From assembly GCA_002049495.1 (NCBI GenBank), contig LLYS01000005.1, forward strand, positions 144,592-208,591: a DNA stretch of 64,000 nucleotides, written 5' to 3'. Shown here one piece after another: positions 53,223 to 63,986 of this stretch. The translations under genes were made by a program, and so were the position numbers. Numbering within the stretch: the first letter of the stretch is position 1; each line of letters opens with the position of its first letter. The notes under the pieces are model-generated. The model made no database searches. It was not told the origin of the DNA and was given only the letters and a program-made list of their open reading frames with translations. Source of the DNA: Epsilonproteobacteria bacterium tcs-49. Lineage in GTDB: Bacteria; Campylobacterota; Campylobacteria; Campylobacterales; Sulfurovaceae.

Positions 53223-55595
53223 ATCAAAACAATTCGATGTGATCACTGCGATCTTGAGTTTGACGAAAACGTGATGATAGAAGATGGGGGCAAACACTTT
53301 TGCTGCAAAGGGTGCCAGGGGGTTTACCACCTGCTCACCGAGGGGGGCTTGGAGAGCTTTTACGCAAAAAAGGGCGACACCAAGCTCACCCCCGTAGCCG
53401 GGAGCCAACAGGATCTGGCCCGCTTTGACCTGGAGGGTTTTGCCAAAAAGTACGTCACCCAAACCGAGAACGGCTTTAATGAGATCTCGCTTATCATCGA
53501 GCATATCCACTGCGCGGCGTGCGTCTGGCTCAATGAAAAGATTTTGCACCAAACCGAGGGGATCATCGAAGCCAATATCAACTATACCGATTACAAAGCC
53601 AAGATCATATGGGATCCGCAAAAGATCAAACTCTCCCAAATTATCGAAAAGATCCAGGCGATCGGGTATGACGCCTACGCTTACGACCCCAAGGTAGCCG
53701 AGGAGAAAGCGCAGAAAACCCGCAGGGATTACTACATCAAAATGATTGTGGCGATCTTTGCGACGATGAACGTTATGTGGCTGGCCATCGCCAAATATTT
53801 CGGTTTTTTCAGCGGCATGGACAAAGATATCAAATTCATCATCTCCACGGCCGAACTGGTCCTTGCCACGCCCACGCTTTTTTTCAGCGGCTGGGTCTTT
53901 TTCAGAGGAGCCTATTTTGGCTTGAAAAACAAAATCGTCAATATGGACCTGCTCGTTGCCTCGGGAGCGCTGCTGATCTATCTGTACTCCATATACGTAC
54001 TTTTCAGCGGTATCGGCGAAACCTATTTTGATTCGGTGACGATGATTATCACCTTCATTCTGGTGGGAAAATTTCTGGAGGTGCTGAGCAAAAAAAGCGC
54101 GGGGGACAGTCTGGACAGTCTGCGTGCGCATATCCCCGACGAAATCACCGTTATCAAAGGGGGCAAGGAGCAGCTTCTTAGCGCCACGGAGGTACAAAAG
54201 GGTGACCTCGCCCTGCTCAAAGCGGGCGATATGGCGATCGTTGACGGCGTCATTACCGAGGGGGAAGCTTCCGTGGATGAGTCCAACCTCACCGGCGAAT
54301 CCAAACCGCTGTTTAAACAAACGGGTGATAGGATCATCAGCGGTTCCACCTGCTTAGACAGTACCCTGACCTACCGTGTGAGCAAAGATTTTAAAAACTC
54401 CACCCTCAACAGCCTCACCACGCTGCTCGAAGAGGCGCAAAATAAAAAACCGCGCATTGAAGAGTACACCAACACCCTCTCCCGGTACTTCTCCGCTACG
54501 ATCCTGACTCTGGCTCTGCTGACCTTTGCGGGCTGGTATCTGTATAGCGGGGTCTTTGAACAAAGCTTCGTCACCGCCGTGGCGGTGATCATCATCGCCT
54601 GCCCCTGCGCCCTGGCTTTGGCGACGCCCGTAGCGACGCTTGTCGGGCTCGGGGTCTCATTTAAGCGCGGTATCCTGTTCAAAGAGGCGCGCCACATCGA
54701 AACCATCGCCAAAGCAAAAACCCTGCTGCTGGATAAAACGGGAACGCTGACCTACGGCAAACCCAAAGTGGTCAAAGAGCAGATTTTAAAAGAGTTTGAC
54801 AGGGGGATTCTTGCCGCCTTGCTTGCCGATTCCAAACACCCCATCAGCAAAGGGGTTTTTGAATACCTCAACGCTGCACCCACGCAGCGGCTGGACAATT
54901 TCAAAGCCCTGGAAGCAAAAGGCTTGCAGGCATCCTTTGAGGGCAAGGAGCTTATCGGAGGCAGCAAGCGATTTTTGCAGGAGATGGGGTATACAATCAA
55001 CAGGGAGTTTTCCAGCAGCCACTTTATCTTCGGTATCGACGGGGAGGTCGCGGCGGTATATGAGCTTAAGGACAAACTCAAAGAGGGAGTTAAGCAAGAT
55101 TTAGAGAAAATAAAAGGTTACGGGGTAACGCCGATCATGGTCACCGGCGACAACGCCGCCGTTGCGGCACGCATCGCCAAAGCCGTGGGGATTGAAAAGT
55201 ATTACAGCGAGCAAACTCCCACACAAAAAGCCGATCTTGTCCAAAGTTTTCACGGCGGCGTCATCATGGCCGGAGACGGGATCAACGACTCTTTGGCTCT
55301 GAGCCGGGCCGATATCGCCTGCGTCATGGGCAGCGGCGCGGATGTGAGCATCAAAGTCAGCGACGTGGTGCTGCTGCACGACAGCATCAAAAACCTGCAA
55401 GAAGCGATCGGTATCGGCAAAACCACCTACGGTTTTATCAAACAAAACCTCTGGCTGTCGCTGCTGTACAACGCCGTGACTATTCCGCTGGCGGTAGCGG
55501 GCTTTGTCATCCCGCTGGTAGCGGCGCTTTCCATGAGCCTGAGTTCGCTGCTGGTGGTGGGCAACTCCATGCGGATCAAACTCAAGTGGCGATAA
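53223..55595 (+). CDS. ccoI: Copper-translocating P1B-type ATPase CcoI/FixI with an apparent ATC start
   Basis: A 790-residue P1B ATPase needed for cbb3 oxidase assembly. An N-terminal Cys-rich domain (CDHCDLEF, HFCCKGCQGVYHLL) and a heavy-metal domain (IIEHIHCAACVWL) precede eight membrane segments, the copper motif ACPCALA, DKTGTLT (phospho-Asp) and GDGINDS. The conserved CDHC lies upstream of the first GTG (53271), and only ATC at 53223 (AAAGGA 6 bases before), ACG at 53220 or CTG at 53199 could start it. It is followed by ccoS. Confidence 0.88.
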   Translation: MKTIRCDHCDLEFDENVMIEDGGKHFCCKGCQGVYHLLTEGGLESFYAKKGDTKLTPVAGSQQDLARFDLEGFAKKYVTQTENGFNEISLIIEHIHCAACVWLNEKILHQTEGIIEANINYTDYKAKIIWDPQKIKLSQIIEKIQAIGYDAYAYDPKVAEEKAQKTRRDYYIKMIVAIFATMNVMWLAIAKYFGFFSGMDKDIKFIISTAELVLATPTLFFSGWVFFRGAYFGLKNKIVNMDLLVASGALLIYLYSIYVLFSGIGETYFDSVTMIITFILVGKFLEVLSKKSAGDSLDSLRAHIPDEITVIKGGKEQLLSATEVQKGDLALLKAGDMAIVDGVITEGEASVDESNLTGESKPLFKQTGDRIISGSTCLDSTLTYRVSKDFKNSTLNSLTTLLEEAQNKKPRIEEYTNTLSRYFSATILTLALLTFAGWYLYSGVFEQSFVTAVAVIIIACPCALALATPVATLVGLGVSFKRGILFKEARHIETIAKAKTLLLDKTGTLTYGKPKVVKEQILKEFDRGILAALLADSKHPISKGVFEYLNAAPTQRLDNFKALEAKGLQASFEGKELIGGSKRFLQEMGYTINREFSSSHFIFGIDGEVAAVYELKDKLKEGVKQDLEKIKGYGVTPIMVTGDNAAVAARIAKAVGIEKYYSEQTPTQKADLVQSFHGGVIMAGDGINDSLALSRADIACVMGSGADVSIKVSDVVLLHDSIKNLQEAIGIGKTTYGFIKQNLWLSLLYNAVTIPLAVAGFVIPLVAALSMSLSSLLVVGNSMRIKLKWR

Positions 55596-55620
55596 AAAGT
55601 CAGAATATAAAAGGTAGATT

Positions 55621-55842
55621 ATGGATGCAACGACGATAACACTGATGATCACCGTATCTCTGTTTTTGGGAAGTCTGGGCGTGGTCGCCTTTATCTGGGG
55701 GTTGAAAACGGGACAGTTTGACGACCAGGAGAAGATGATGCAAGGCGTGCTTTTTGACGGGGAAGAGGAGCTTAATGACGCGGCGAAAAAGGAGCGCAAA
55801 AAGAAAGAATCACACGATGAAGCCAAGAAAAAAGATACGTAA
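55621..55842 (+). CDS. ccoS: cbb3-type oxidase assembly protein CcoS
   Basis: A 73-residue protein with one N-terminal membrane segment (LMITVSLFLGSLGVVAFIWGLKTGQFDD, residues ~8-35), the CcoS hallmark, followed by a highly charged Lys/Glu tail. It assists insertion of cofactors into cbb3 cytochrome oxidase with CcoI just upstream. Its tail overlaps murI by 26 bases. Confidence 0.9.
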   Translation: MDATTITLMITVSLFLGSLGVVAFIWGLKTGQFDDQEKMMQGVLFDGEEELNDAAKKERKKKESHDEAKKKDT

Positions 55843-56599
55843 GATAGGGGTTTTTGACAGCGGCGCGGGGGGCCTGAGCGTTGTCAAAAGCCTGCTGGAA
55901 GCAAACCTTTTTGAGCAGATCGTCTATTTCGGCGATACCGCGCGCGTCCCCTACGGGATCAAGGATAAAAACACCATTATCCGCTACGCGCTTGAGGCGC
56001 TGGAGTTTTTCAAAAATTTCGACATAGATCTGCTCATCACCGCATGCAACACCGTCAGTGCCCACGCCCTGCCCGAGATGCAGGAACAGTGCGAATACGA
56101 CATCATCGGCGTGGTCGAACCCGGCGTCGAAGCGCTAACGCAGAAGGTAGCGTTTAAAGATGATCCCATTCTCATCATCGGCACCAACGCCACCATCGGC
56201 AGCAACGCTTACCAGTCAAAACTGCAGGCGCTGGGGTACCGCAACCTCACCGCGATCCCCACGGGACTATTCGTCTCTTTGGTGGAGGAGCAGCTTTTTG
56301 AAGGCCCGATTTTGGAGGAGACGATGAAGCACTATTTCGGGGATATGCAACCCTCGGCGGTGGTGCTTGGATGTACGCACTTTCCCCTTATCCGCGACAG
56401 GATCGAAAGCTATTTTAACAACAGCGTCTGCTCCATCCACTCCGGTGACGCGATTGTGGAGCATCTGCGCACAAAATACAGCATCACGGGACCTGCGGCG
56501 CAAACCCGACTGGAGCTTTTTGCCTCGGAAAATCCCGACGGCTTGAAAAATATCGCAAAACTATGGTTAGGAGACCTTTATGACAGTAGCACTTGCTAG
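55817..56599 (+). CDS. murI: Glutamate racemase MurI
   Basis: A 260-residue enzyme making D-glutamate for peptidoglycan. The catalytic cysteines lie in LLITACNTVSAHALP (residues ~75-90) and VVLGCTHFPLIRD (~183-195), with the N-terminal IGVFDSGAGGLSV (~9-21). ATG 55817 is chosen; longer reading would run inside ccoS. It overlaps dnaX by 20 bases. Confidence 0.95.
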   Translation: MKPRKKIRKIGVFDSGAGGLSVVKSLLEANLFEQIVYFGDTARVPYGIKDKNTIIRYALEALEFFKNFDIDLLITACNTVSAHALPEMQEQCEYDIIGVVEPGVEALTQKVAFKDDPILIIGTNATIGSNAYQSKLQALGYRNLTAIPTGLFVSLVEEQLFEGPILEETMKHYFGDMQPSAVVLGCTHFPLIRDRIESYFNNSVCSIHSGDAIVEHLRTKYSITGPAAQTRLELFASENPDGLKNIAKLWLGDLYDSSTC

Positions 56600-58241
56600 A
56601 AAATACCGACCCAAAAGCTTCGATGACCTCATCGGCCAGGAGAGCGTCGCGCAAACCCTTTCACAGGCTCTGAACCAGGACCGCCTCAGCCACGCCTACC
56701 TCTTTTCGGGCCTGCGCGGAAGCGGTAAAACCTCCACGGCGCGCATCTTTGCCAAGTCGCTGCTGTGCGAAAAAGGCGTTAGTGCAAAACCGTGCGAAAC
56801 GTGTGAGCAGTGCCGCATGGCCAACGAATCGCGCCATATGGATATCATCGAAATGGACGCGGCGAGCAACAGAAAGATCGACGACATCAGGGATCTGATC
56901 GAACACACCAAATACAAGCCCTCCATAGGACGCTACAAAGTCTTTATCATCGACGAGGTGCATATGCTCACCAAAGAGGCGTTCAACGCTATCTTAAAAA
57001 CCCTGGAGGAGCCGCCCGATTTTGTCAAATTTATCTTAGCAACCACCGATCCGCTCAAGATTCCCGCGACGATTCTGAGCCGTTCGCAGCACTTTCGCTT
57101 TAAAAAAATTTCCAAACACCTTGTTATGGGGCATCTGGAGCATATTTTAAACCTTGAGCAGATCGAGTTTGACAGCAACGCCTTGGAAACCCTCGCGCGC
57201 AGCGGCGCGGGTTCGCTGCGTGATACGCTGACGCTGCTGGATCAGGCGATCGTGTATTCCAACAACCATATCACCCAGGACGTGGTTACGCAGATGCTGG
57301 GCATCATCGACCCCGCGCACCTGGACGAACTGCTGCGCTCCCTGCTGGCAAAAGACAGGGATGCCGTGCTTCGCTTTTGCAGCGAGTTTAGCGAATATGA
57401 AGCGGAGATGATCCTTGATGAACTCACCGTTTACCTCAAAGAGAAGCTTCTGGCAAAAGACAAGCAGCTTACCCCCCTGATCATCGAGCGCTTTTTTCGC
57501 GTCATCAGCGAAAGTAAACATCTGCTCACCCTGGGCAGCGACGAAGAGTTCGTTTTGACGCTGACGCTGTTTAAAATGCTAGAAGCGCTCTCTATTAAAG
57601 AGATCGATTCCATGATCGAAGATTTGGAAAGCTCCCTGGGAAAACAGAGCAAAGGGGTAGAGCCCAAAAACGAGACGGCACAGCAGGCAGCGTCCCGGCC
57701 CGAACCCACACCGGTACCCGCCCCCGAACCGCCAAAACAAAAAACACCCTTTGAACTGCTTAAAGAACAGATATTTGACAAAAGTTACGAACTGGGCGAG
57801 TGCTTTGAGGAAAACATCGAGTTTGTCTCCTTTGAAGGGGGCAGCCTGACATGGAACTCCAGTGCCGAGGGAGAGTGCAAAGCGATGCTGCGCGATCATT
57901 TTAAAACGATCAAAGAGTTGGTCGACCTGTGCTTTGGCAGCGGCACGAAGATCGTCAATCAAAACGTGGAAAAGCCCCGGCCTACGCAACATAACGAGCC
58001 GGCTCAGGAAATGCCGGAAACACCCGAACCCGCTTCCCAAAGCGGCTCCATGGTAGAGGATGTGGAAACGAAGCACTGCGACAGCGAGGGCGCAAGCAGC
58101 TGTATGGAAAACAGTGCGCCTTTGCAAGATACCCCCGCTTCGGAGGAGCTCAACGCCAAAGAGATCGTCAACGAACCGATGATCAAAAAAGCCGCGCAGC
58201 TGTTCAAGCCTGAAAAGATCAAGATCAAACCCAAAATTTAG
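56580..58241 (+). CDS. dnaX: DNA polymerase III subunit gamma/tau
   Basis: A 553-residue clamp-loader ATPase. Walker A GLRGSGKTS is at residues ~44-52, a zinc module CETCEQC at ~72-78, Walker B FIIDEVHML at ~120-128, and the sensor ATILSRSQHFRF at ~165-176. Residues ~355-400 are a Pro/Glu-rich linker, and the C-terminus has further low-complexity acidic stretches. No slippery heptamer for the shorter gamma form is obvious. It overlaps murI and closes the ccoI-ccoS-murI-dnaX series. Confidence 0.95.
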   Translation: MTVALARKYRPKSFDDLIGQESVAQTLSQALNQDRLSHAYLFSGLRGSGKTSTARIFAKSLLCEKGVSAKPCETCEQCRMANESRHMDIIEMDAASNRKIDDIRDLIEHTKYKPSIGRYKVFIIDEVHMLTKEAFNAILKTLEEPPDFVKFILATTDPLKIPATILSRSQHFRFKKISKHLVMGHLEHILNLEQIEFDSNALETLARSGAGSLRDTLTLLDQAIVYSNNHITQDVVTQMLGIIDPAHLDELLRSLLAKDRDAVLRFCSEFSEYEAEMILDELTVYLKEKLLAKDKQLTPLIIERFFRVISESKHLLTLGSDEEFVLTLTLFKMLEALSIKEIDSMIEDLESSLGKQSKGVEPKNETAQQAASRPEPTPVPAPEPPKQKTPFELLKEQIFDKSYELGECFEENIEFVSFEGGSLTWNSSAEGECKAMLRDHFKTIKELVDLCFGSGTKIVNQNVEKPRPTQHNEPAQEMPETPEPASQSGSMVEDVETKHCDSEGASSCMENSAPLQDTPASEELNAKEIVNEPMIKKAAQLFKPEKIKIKPKI

Positions 58242-58245
58242 CGGC

Positions 58246-59376
58246 TCACCCCGCTTCGGCCAAGCTTTTTTTAAACATCACCAACGATATGAGAAAAAAT
58301 ACCGCGCCTATGGCGGCGATTGCGGCCATATTGCCCCATACCGCCTCAAAGCCCGCTCCCCTGTAAAGTATCGCCTGCGCCATCTCCACAAAGTGGCTCG
58401 TGGGCATCAGGTGCATCAGGTATTGAAGGGCTTCGGGCATACTTTCAAAGGGAGTGATCGCCCCCGAGAGAATCTGCAGCGGTAAAATCACCAATATGAT
58501 AAGCAACCCCAGCTGGGGCATCGTACGGGCCACCGTACCCATAAATATCCCCATGGAAGTGGTTGCAAACAGCATCAGCGTCGCTCCGGATAAAAACAGT
58601 GCTTGTGACCCCGCGATAGGTATGGAGAGAACCTCCTGGATCACAAAGTGCAGCGAAAACCCCGTAGCCGCCAGCACGACAAGCCCCATAGACCAAATCT
58701 TTGAAAGCATGATCTGCGTAGGGCTCAAAGGCATAACCAGAAGGTGTTCGATGGTACCGTGTTCCCGCTCACGCAGCAGTGCGGCGCCTGAAAGGATAAT
58801 GGAGAGCATCGATATTTGACTGATCACTTCCATGATACCGCCAAACCAGCTGCTATCAAGTGTCGGATTAAACTTCATCCTGCTTACCAACGCAACAGGC
58901 ATCGCCATTTCAGCCCTGTAGCCGTTTACAAAAATCCCGACTTCATCCCCGATCATCTGCTGGATATACCCCGCGCCTATCCCCGCCTGGGACATTCTCG
59001 TGGCGTCGATATTAAGCTGCACGGCGGGGTCCTTTCCCTGTAGAACCTCCTTTTCAAACCCCGACGGTATCGTAATTACGAAGGTATACCTCCCCGAGTC
59101 CATCCCCTCATCCACTTGATCTCGCGTGATCAGCTCGGGCTTGAGAAACCTCGGTTCGTAAAAGGAGTTGATAATGCGGGCCGAAAGTGCGGAACGGTCT
59201 CCGTCGACAAAAGCGACGGGGACCTTGTTCAACTCCGACGAAGCGGCTGTAGCCTTGATATATATGGCAAAGGTAAAGGAGTAGATGATTAAAAGCAGCA
59301 TCATTTTGTCACGCCAAAGACTTTGCAACTCCTTGATACCCAGATAATAGATATTGTGCAAAACCTTTTGCATCAC
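58246..59376 (-). CDS. ABC-2 type transporter permease (YhhJ/YbhR-like)
   Basis: A 376-residue inner membrane protein with an N-terminal membrane segment ([15 protein letters not shown]), a periplasmic domain (~50-175) and five or six C-terminal segments. The ABC-2 motif [27 protein letters not shown] (residues ~195-225) is diagnostic. It overlaps the fused ATPase gene by 4 bases and should form the export channel with it and the HlyD-type adaptor. Confidence 0.92.
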   Translation of the reverse strand: MMQKVLHNIYYLGIKELQSLWRDKMMLLLIIYSFTFAIYIKATAASSELNKVPVAFVDGDRSALSARIINSFYEPRFLKPELITRDQVDEGMDSGRYTFVITIPSGFEKEVLQGKDPAVQLNIDATRMSQAGIGAGYIQQMIGDEVGIFVNGYRAEMAMPVALVSRMKFNPTLDSSWFGGIMEVISQISMLSIILSGAALLREREHGTIEHLLVMPLSPTQIMLSKIWSMGLVVLAATGFSLHFVIQEVLSIPIAGSQALFLSGATLMLFATTSMGIFMGTVARTMPQLGLLIILVILPLQILSGAITPFESMPEALQYLMHLMPTSHFVEMAQAILYRGAGFEAVWGNMAAIAAIGAVFFLISLVMFKKSLAEAG

Positions 59377-62087
59377 GGCTCCTGTTTTTTCAATACGCTG
59401 ATACTCAGCAGGGTGATCACGACTACGGCCGCGGCCAGCGCGATAAAGTCAAATTCCAACTCCCGAAACTCCAGTGCTTTGCTGAAAACACCGCGGCAAA
59501 TGTTGATAAAATACGTCGCAGGAAAGATAGTTCCGATAAACGCGCCCACCCCCTCAAGGGAGCTGACGGGATCACGGAGACCGGAGAAACTGATAGTGGG
59601 CAGCATCGTAAAGATCGCCGTTCCAGCGAGAGCGGCGATCTGGGTTTTCGTAAAGGCCGACATCAGCATACCAAGCCCCGTCGTCGCCGTTACAAACAGT
59701 AAAGCTCCCAGACTCAGTGCCGCGAAGCTTCCCTTTAGGGGGACGTCAAAAAGCGTTACCGCCAACAGGACCAATCCAAAAAAACTGATCATACTGATCA
59801 CGATATAGGGCAGCTGCTTACCTATTAAAAATTCAAACCGGGTCACGGGAGCGGCGTAAAAGTTGGTAATGGAACCGAGCTCCTTCTCCCTGACGATACT
59901 CAAAGCCATCAAGATAGAGGGGATAAAAACCAGCAGCATGGGAATGACCGCAGGAACCATCGCATAGATGCTTTTAAAATCCTGGTTATACCTGTACCGC
60001 ATCTCGATATCTACGAGAGAGAGCGAATCGAGCGTATATCCGCGGGAATCGAGCAGATATTTGGAAAGATAATCGTAATGCATGCCGCGTATATATCCGG
60101 CAATCGTTTCGGCGCGAAACGGCATCGCTCCATCAACCCATACCGCAATCTGCGCGCCGCTTCCTTTGACCAGATCCTTTCCAAACCCCGGAGGAATGAC
60201 CAGTGCCACGGAGATCTCCGCTTTGCGCATGCGGCTGTCAAGTTCGGCTTGCGACTGCAGAGGCACCTGTTCGATAAAGTAGCGCGAACCCGATATATTC
60301 TGTATATAATCATAACTCTGAGGGGTTTTATCCCGATCAAGAACCGCGAACTTTAAATCCTTGACATCCATACTGATCCCGTATCCCAGGGAGAACATGA
60401 GAAAGATCGTACCAAACAGAGCAAACATCAAGCGCACCGGATCCCTTGCGATCTCCAACGTTTCGCGGTAACTGTAGCCAAACAGGCGCAGGGGGCTAAA
60501 GTGGGGATTTGGGAGAGAGGATTTGGGCGGTGGCTCGCTTTGGATTTCACTTTTTGCGTCGTGACCGGCCGCCTCTTGCAAGTAGTCGATAAAAGCCTCT
60601 TCCAGCGTACTCCTGTTTTTCGCTTCTACGAGTTTTGCGGGGGTATCGCTTGCCAAAACTTTTCCGCCGTGCATCAAAGAGACCCTGTCGCACCGTTCAC
60701 CCTCATTCATAAAATGCGTCGAAATAAAGATCGTCACGCCCTCCTTTCGCGACAGATCGATCAGCAGTTGCCAAAACAGATCCCTTGAAACGGGATCAAC
60801 GCCGGAGGTGGGTTCATCGAGAATCAGCATCTTTGGTGAGTGTACGACCGCTACGGCCAAGGAGAGCCTTTGCCGGATCCCCAGTGGCAAATCCTGGGCA
60901 AAACTGTCGGCGTATGCGTCCAGTTTGAAACGTTCGATCAACTCCTTTATGCGTGCATCCATCTTCCGGGGAGGAAGGTGAAAAAGGCGGGCGTGCAACA
61001 ACAGGTTTTGCCGGACCGTAAGCTCCGTATAAAGGGAAAACGACTGTGTCATATACCCCACATGGGAGCGCATATCCACATTATCATCGGTTGTCGAGAT
61101 ACCAAAAAGCTGTGCTTCACCCTCCGAGGGGTTTAGCAATCCCGTCAACATCTTCATCGTCGTCGTTTTTCCGCACCCGTTGGAGCCTAAAAATCCAAAT
61201 ATCTCCCCCTGTTCAATCTCAAAACTGACGTTATCGACCGCCGTAAAATCACCGAAACGCATGGTCAGCCCTTTGGCGATGATGGCCCTTTCTCCCCCTG
61301 CTCTTCGCTCAACCGGGGCGGGCTCTTGATACTGCTTCCGTTTTGCCTCGGGCAGCAAAGCGATAAATGCCGCATCGAGATTGGTAGTAGCGGTTTGTTT
61401 CATAATCGCCTCGGGAGCCCCCGTCGTCAAAACTTTCCCCGCATTCATAGCAGCCAACCAGTCAAACCGCTCGGCTTCCTCCATATACGCAGTCGCTATG
61501 ATGACACTCATCTGCTTACGGCGGCTTCTGATTTGCTCAATGAGATTCCAAAACTGCCGGCGTGAGAGGGGGTCAACCCCCGTAGTCGGTTCATCCAGTA
61601 TAAGAAGATCGGGGTCATGGATCAAAGCGCAGCAAAGCCCGAGCTTTTGCTTCATCCCCCCCGAAAGCTTTCCCGCGGGACGATCCTGAAAAGGAAGCAA
61701 TCCGGTGCTTTCGAGCAAGTTGCGGATCCTGGCATTGCGCTCCGCTTTCTTTTGTCCGTACAGTCTACCGAAAAATGCCACGTTTTCACGCACGCTTAGG
61801 GACATATAGAGGTTTTTCCCAAGCCCCTGGGGCATATAAGCGATACGCGGACCGAGCGACCTTCTGTCCCGCTGTTTGGAGAGATCTTTATCCAATACCG
61901 ATATTGAACCCGTTTGCAGCTTTTTCACCCCCGAAAGCAATCCGAGCAGGGTGGATTTTCCCACGCCGTCGGGCCCTATAAATCCGACCATCTGCCCCGC
62001 GGGAATCTGCAAACTTGTTCTCTCCAGGGCATCCAGCGTCCCATACCGGTGCGCGACCTCCTTTAAAACGGCAACATAGGACTCCAT
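59373..62087 (-). CDS. Fused ABC transporter: two ATPase domains plus ABC-2 permease (YhiH/RbbA-like)
   Basis: A 904-residue protein. ATPase 1 (residues ~1-245) has [18 protein letters not shown] and [12 protein letters not shown]. ATPase 2 (~265-500) has GSNGCGKTT, a modified signature LPLGIRQRL and [12 protein letters not shown]. The permease (~535-904) has ABC-2 segments including [29 protein letters not shown]. This layout matches the E. coli YhiH-type exporters. It works with the permease downstream and the HlyD gene upstream. The substrate is unknown, probably drugs or toxic compounds. Confidence 0.93.
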   Translation of the reverse strand: MESYVAVLKEVAHRYGTLDALERTSLQIPAGQMVGFIGPDGVGKSTLLGLLSGVKKLQTGSISVLDKDLSKQRDRRSLGPRIAYMPQGLGKNLYMSLSVRENVAFFGRLYGQKKAERNARIRNLLESTGLLPFQDRPAGKLSGGMKQKLGLCCALIHDPDLLILDEPTTGVDPLSRRQFWNLIEQIRSRRKQMSVIIATAYMEEAERFDWLAAMNAGKVLTTGAPEAIMKQTATTNLDAAFIALLPEAKRKQYQEPAPVERRAGGERAIIAKGLTMRFGDFTAVDNVSFEIEQGEIFGFLGSNGCGKTTTMKMLTGLLNPSEGEAQLFGISTTDDNVDMRSHVGYMTQSFSLYTELTVRQNLLLHARLFHLPPRKMDARIKELIERFKLDAYADSFAQDLPLGIRQRLSLAVAVVHSPKMLILDEPTSGVDPVSRDLFWQLLIDLSRKEGVTIFISTHFMNEGERCDRVSLMHGGKVLASDTPAKLVEAKNRSTLEEAFIDYLQEAAGHDAKSEIQSEPPPKSSLPNPHFSPLRLFGYSYRETLEIARDPVRLMFALFGTIFLMFSLGYGISMDVKDLKFAVLDRDKTPQSYDYIQNISGSRYFIEQVPLQSQAELDSRMRKAEISVALVIPPGFGKDLVKGSGAQIAVWVDGAMPFRAETIAGYIRGMHYDYLSKYLLDSRGYTLDSLSLVDIEMRYRYNQDFKSIYAMVPAVIPMLLVFIPSILMALSIVREKELGSITNFYAAPVTRFEFLIGKQLPYIVISMISFFGLVLLAVTLFDVPLKGSFAALSLGALLFVTATTGLGMLMSAFTKTQIAALAGTAIFTMLPTISFSGLRDPVSSLEGVGAFIGTIFPATYFINICRGVFSKALEFRELEFDFIALAAAVVVITLLSISVLKKQEP

Positions 62088-62088
62088 C

Positions 62089-63078
62089 TCAGCGAGCCTT
62101 GGTCACCGTAATATCGTTGACTCCCTCGGGCCAGGGGGCATCCCCGTCAAGCTTGATATATGCAACCCCCGGTAAACCTGTTTTGATCCTTTCAAAATAT
62201 CTTTCCAACAGCGCAGGGTCGATCTTGACTTTAACCCTAAACATCAATTTCTCCCGCTCCGTTTTCGTTTCGATCTCCTTAGGCGTAAACTGCGCAAGGG
62301 GAGAAACGAAGGTTACTTTAGCCGGTATAGCCGCATTTGGGACGGCATCAAGGACGATCCGCGCTTCAGTCCCGATATCGACCCTGCCTGCTTGGGAGGT
62401 GGGAAGAAAGACCGTCATATAGGTATTTATCAAATCAAGTAATACAAGCAGTTTGCCCCCGCTGCCTACGATTTCACCCGCTTGTACGAGCTTATACAGT
62501 ATGCGTCCCTTTACGGGGGCATAGAGTTTGGACTCTTCGATATTGACTTTAATCGTTTCAATCTGTGCTTCCGCCGCTTTAATGGCGGCATCGGCACTGA
62601 CCACCCTGCTTTTGGCCGCCGCAAAAGCAGCCCGGGCCGTTTGCAAAGCCGTTTCATCCTGCTGCAGCTCCACAAGGGGAATACTGCGTTTCTCATACAA
62701 TATTGCGGATCTTTCATAGTTTTTACGGGCAAACTCCAGCTCACTTCGGCGCTGCTTTACTATGGCCTCGGCATACTCCCTGTTTTGCTTCGCCTGCTCG
62801 AGATTTGCCTGTGCCTCGTGCAGTTTCGCATCCAACTCCTTCGTATCCAACGCAGCAAGCAACTCCCCTTTTTCGACGATATCACCCTCCTGCACAAAAA
62901 TAGCGGCTGTCCTACCGGAAAGCTTTGTGGTAATATCAACTTGCGTCGTTTCAATCCTGCCGTTTCCCGAGGCGATCCCATCGGGGAGCTCTTCACCGTT
63001 TTTTGCATAGGTAAAATAAAGAACCGCTCCAATGAGCGCGGCACCCAAAATCCACAGTATAGCCGATCGTATATTCAT
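62089..63078 (-). CDS. HlyD-family periplasmic adaptor
   Basis: A 329-residue membrane fusion protein with one N-terminal membrane segment ([19 protein letters not shown]), a lipoyl-like domain ([28 protein letters not shown], residues ~50-78), a long coiled-coil hairpin (~85-205) and a beta-barrel ([22 protein letters not shown]). It links the inner membrane ABC complex to an outer membrane channel. It lies 1 base before the ABC gene and right behind tetR. Confidence 0.93.
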   Translation of the reverse strand: MNIRSAILWILGAALIGAVLYFTYAKNGEELPDGIASGNGRIETTQVDITTKLSGRTAAIFVQEGDIVEKGELLAALDTKELDAKLHEAQANLEQAKQNREYAEAIVKQRRSELEFARKNYERSAILYEKRSIPLVELQQDETALQTARAAFAAAKSRVVSADAAIKAAEAQIETIKVNIEESKLYAPVKGRILYKLVQAGEIVGSGGKLLVLLDLINTYMTVFLPTSQAGRVDIGTEARIVLDAVPNAAIPAKVTFVSPLAQFTPKEIETKTEREKLMFRVKVKIDPALLERYFERIKTGLPGVAYIKLDGDAPWPEGVNDITVTKAR

Positions 63079-63675
63079 CTACTCCCCCTTATCTTCACAA
63101 AGCGCATCAAGCAAGCAATCCGTTACGAAGCTGCCTATGTGATCAAGTATCTCCCCATCCGCTCTTTGGCTCTTTTGAAAAGCTGATGATCTTTGCATCG
63201 CATAATATGTTTTGACGGTACCGCTGATAAACGCTTTGATCTCATGGGCCTTATACTTTTTATATTTTGCTTTGAGCGGTAAGCCCGCGATGATAGTTTC
63301 CAACTGCTCCATATCCCGCGCTATCTCACGTGCAAAGATATCATCTATCCCGGAGCCGTAATTTGCCGTTTCACGCAACCCGATCGGGACAATTTGCGGA
63401 TGTTTTTTGATACTTTGCACATAGAGTCGGATATAGCCTTCCAGCTTCCTTCTGGAGTTCATTTCACTGCCCATAAGCCGTGTTACGCCGTCGGTATTAT
63501 TTTCACTTAGATATAAAAGTACTTCCTGGTAAAGATTTTTTTTGTCTTTAAAATGATAATAGATAGTTGCCTTATTAAGCTCTATTTTTTGGGAAAACTT
63601 ATTGGTACTGAAACCTTCATACCCAAAATGAGCGAACTCATCCACGGCATGTTGCAAAATATAGTGCTTGGTCAT
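63079..63675 (-). CDS. TetR-family transcriptional regulator
   Basis: A 198-residue repressor with the N-terminal TetR HTH: FAHFGYEGFSTNKFSQKIELNKATIYYHFKDKK (seen in segments, residues ~14-46), and a helical ligand-binding domain of unknown specificity. It is the first gene of the efflux operon. A palindrome 21 bases upstream of its start is a likely autoregulatory operator. Confidence 0.92.
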   Translation of the reverse strand: MTKHYILQHAVDEFAHFGYEGFSTNKFSQKIELNKATIYYHFKDKKNLYQEVLLYLSENNTDGVTRLMGSEMNSRRKLEGYIRLYVQSIKKHPQIVPIGLRETANYGSGIDDIFAREIARDMEQLETIIAGLPLKAKYKKYKAHEIKAFISGTVKTYYAMQRSSAFQKSQRADGEILDHIGSFVTDCLLDALCEDKGE

Positions 63676-63688
63676 AAACAGCCTTTGG

Positions 63689-63709
63689 TTAATCTAACCG
63701 GTTGGTTAA
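63689..63709. promoter_or_regulatory. Candidate TetR operator
   Basis: The perfect palindrome AACCGGTT (63696-63703), flanked by TTAA-like arms, lies just upstream of the TetR gene, where such regulators usually bind to control themselves and the linked exporter. Confidence 0.5.
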
Positions 63710-63869
63710 ATAACAGTATAAAATAATATACTTTAAAAACAGTTAGGAAAAAGTGTGAATTTTACAAACTAGCGATTTTAACACTTGGTCGCAACCGTAG
63801 CTTTTGATTTATAAAACAGTAATAGATGCTTATGATTGGATTGAGATGTGGGTAATGTGGGAAATCTCA

Positions 63870-63986
63870 ACGCGGCGTCGACCTACTTTTCCGACCCTGA
63901 GGAGGGTGAGTATCATCGGCGATGGGGAGCTTGACTACCGGGTTCGGGATGGGACCGGGTATGGCCTCCGCTCTAGAGACACCGCG
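63870..63986 (-). rRNA. rrf: 5S ribosomal RNA
   Basis: The minus strand reads as a 5S rRNA of about 117 nt. The ends GCGGTGTC and GACGCCGC pair as helix I. The conserved loops TCCCATCCCGAACCC and GGTAGTCAAGCTCC and the 3' GGAAAAGTAGGTCG are present. The rest of the rRNA operon (23S, 16S) must lie to the right, outside the window. A TTGAGAT/ATCTCAA inverted repeat (63841-63870) at its 3' end may take part in processing or termination. Exact ends are uncertain by a few bases. Confidence 0.93.
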
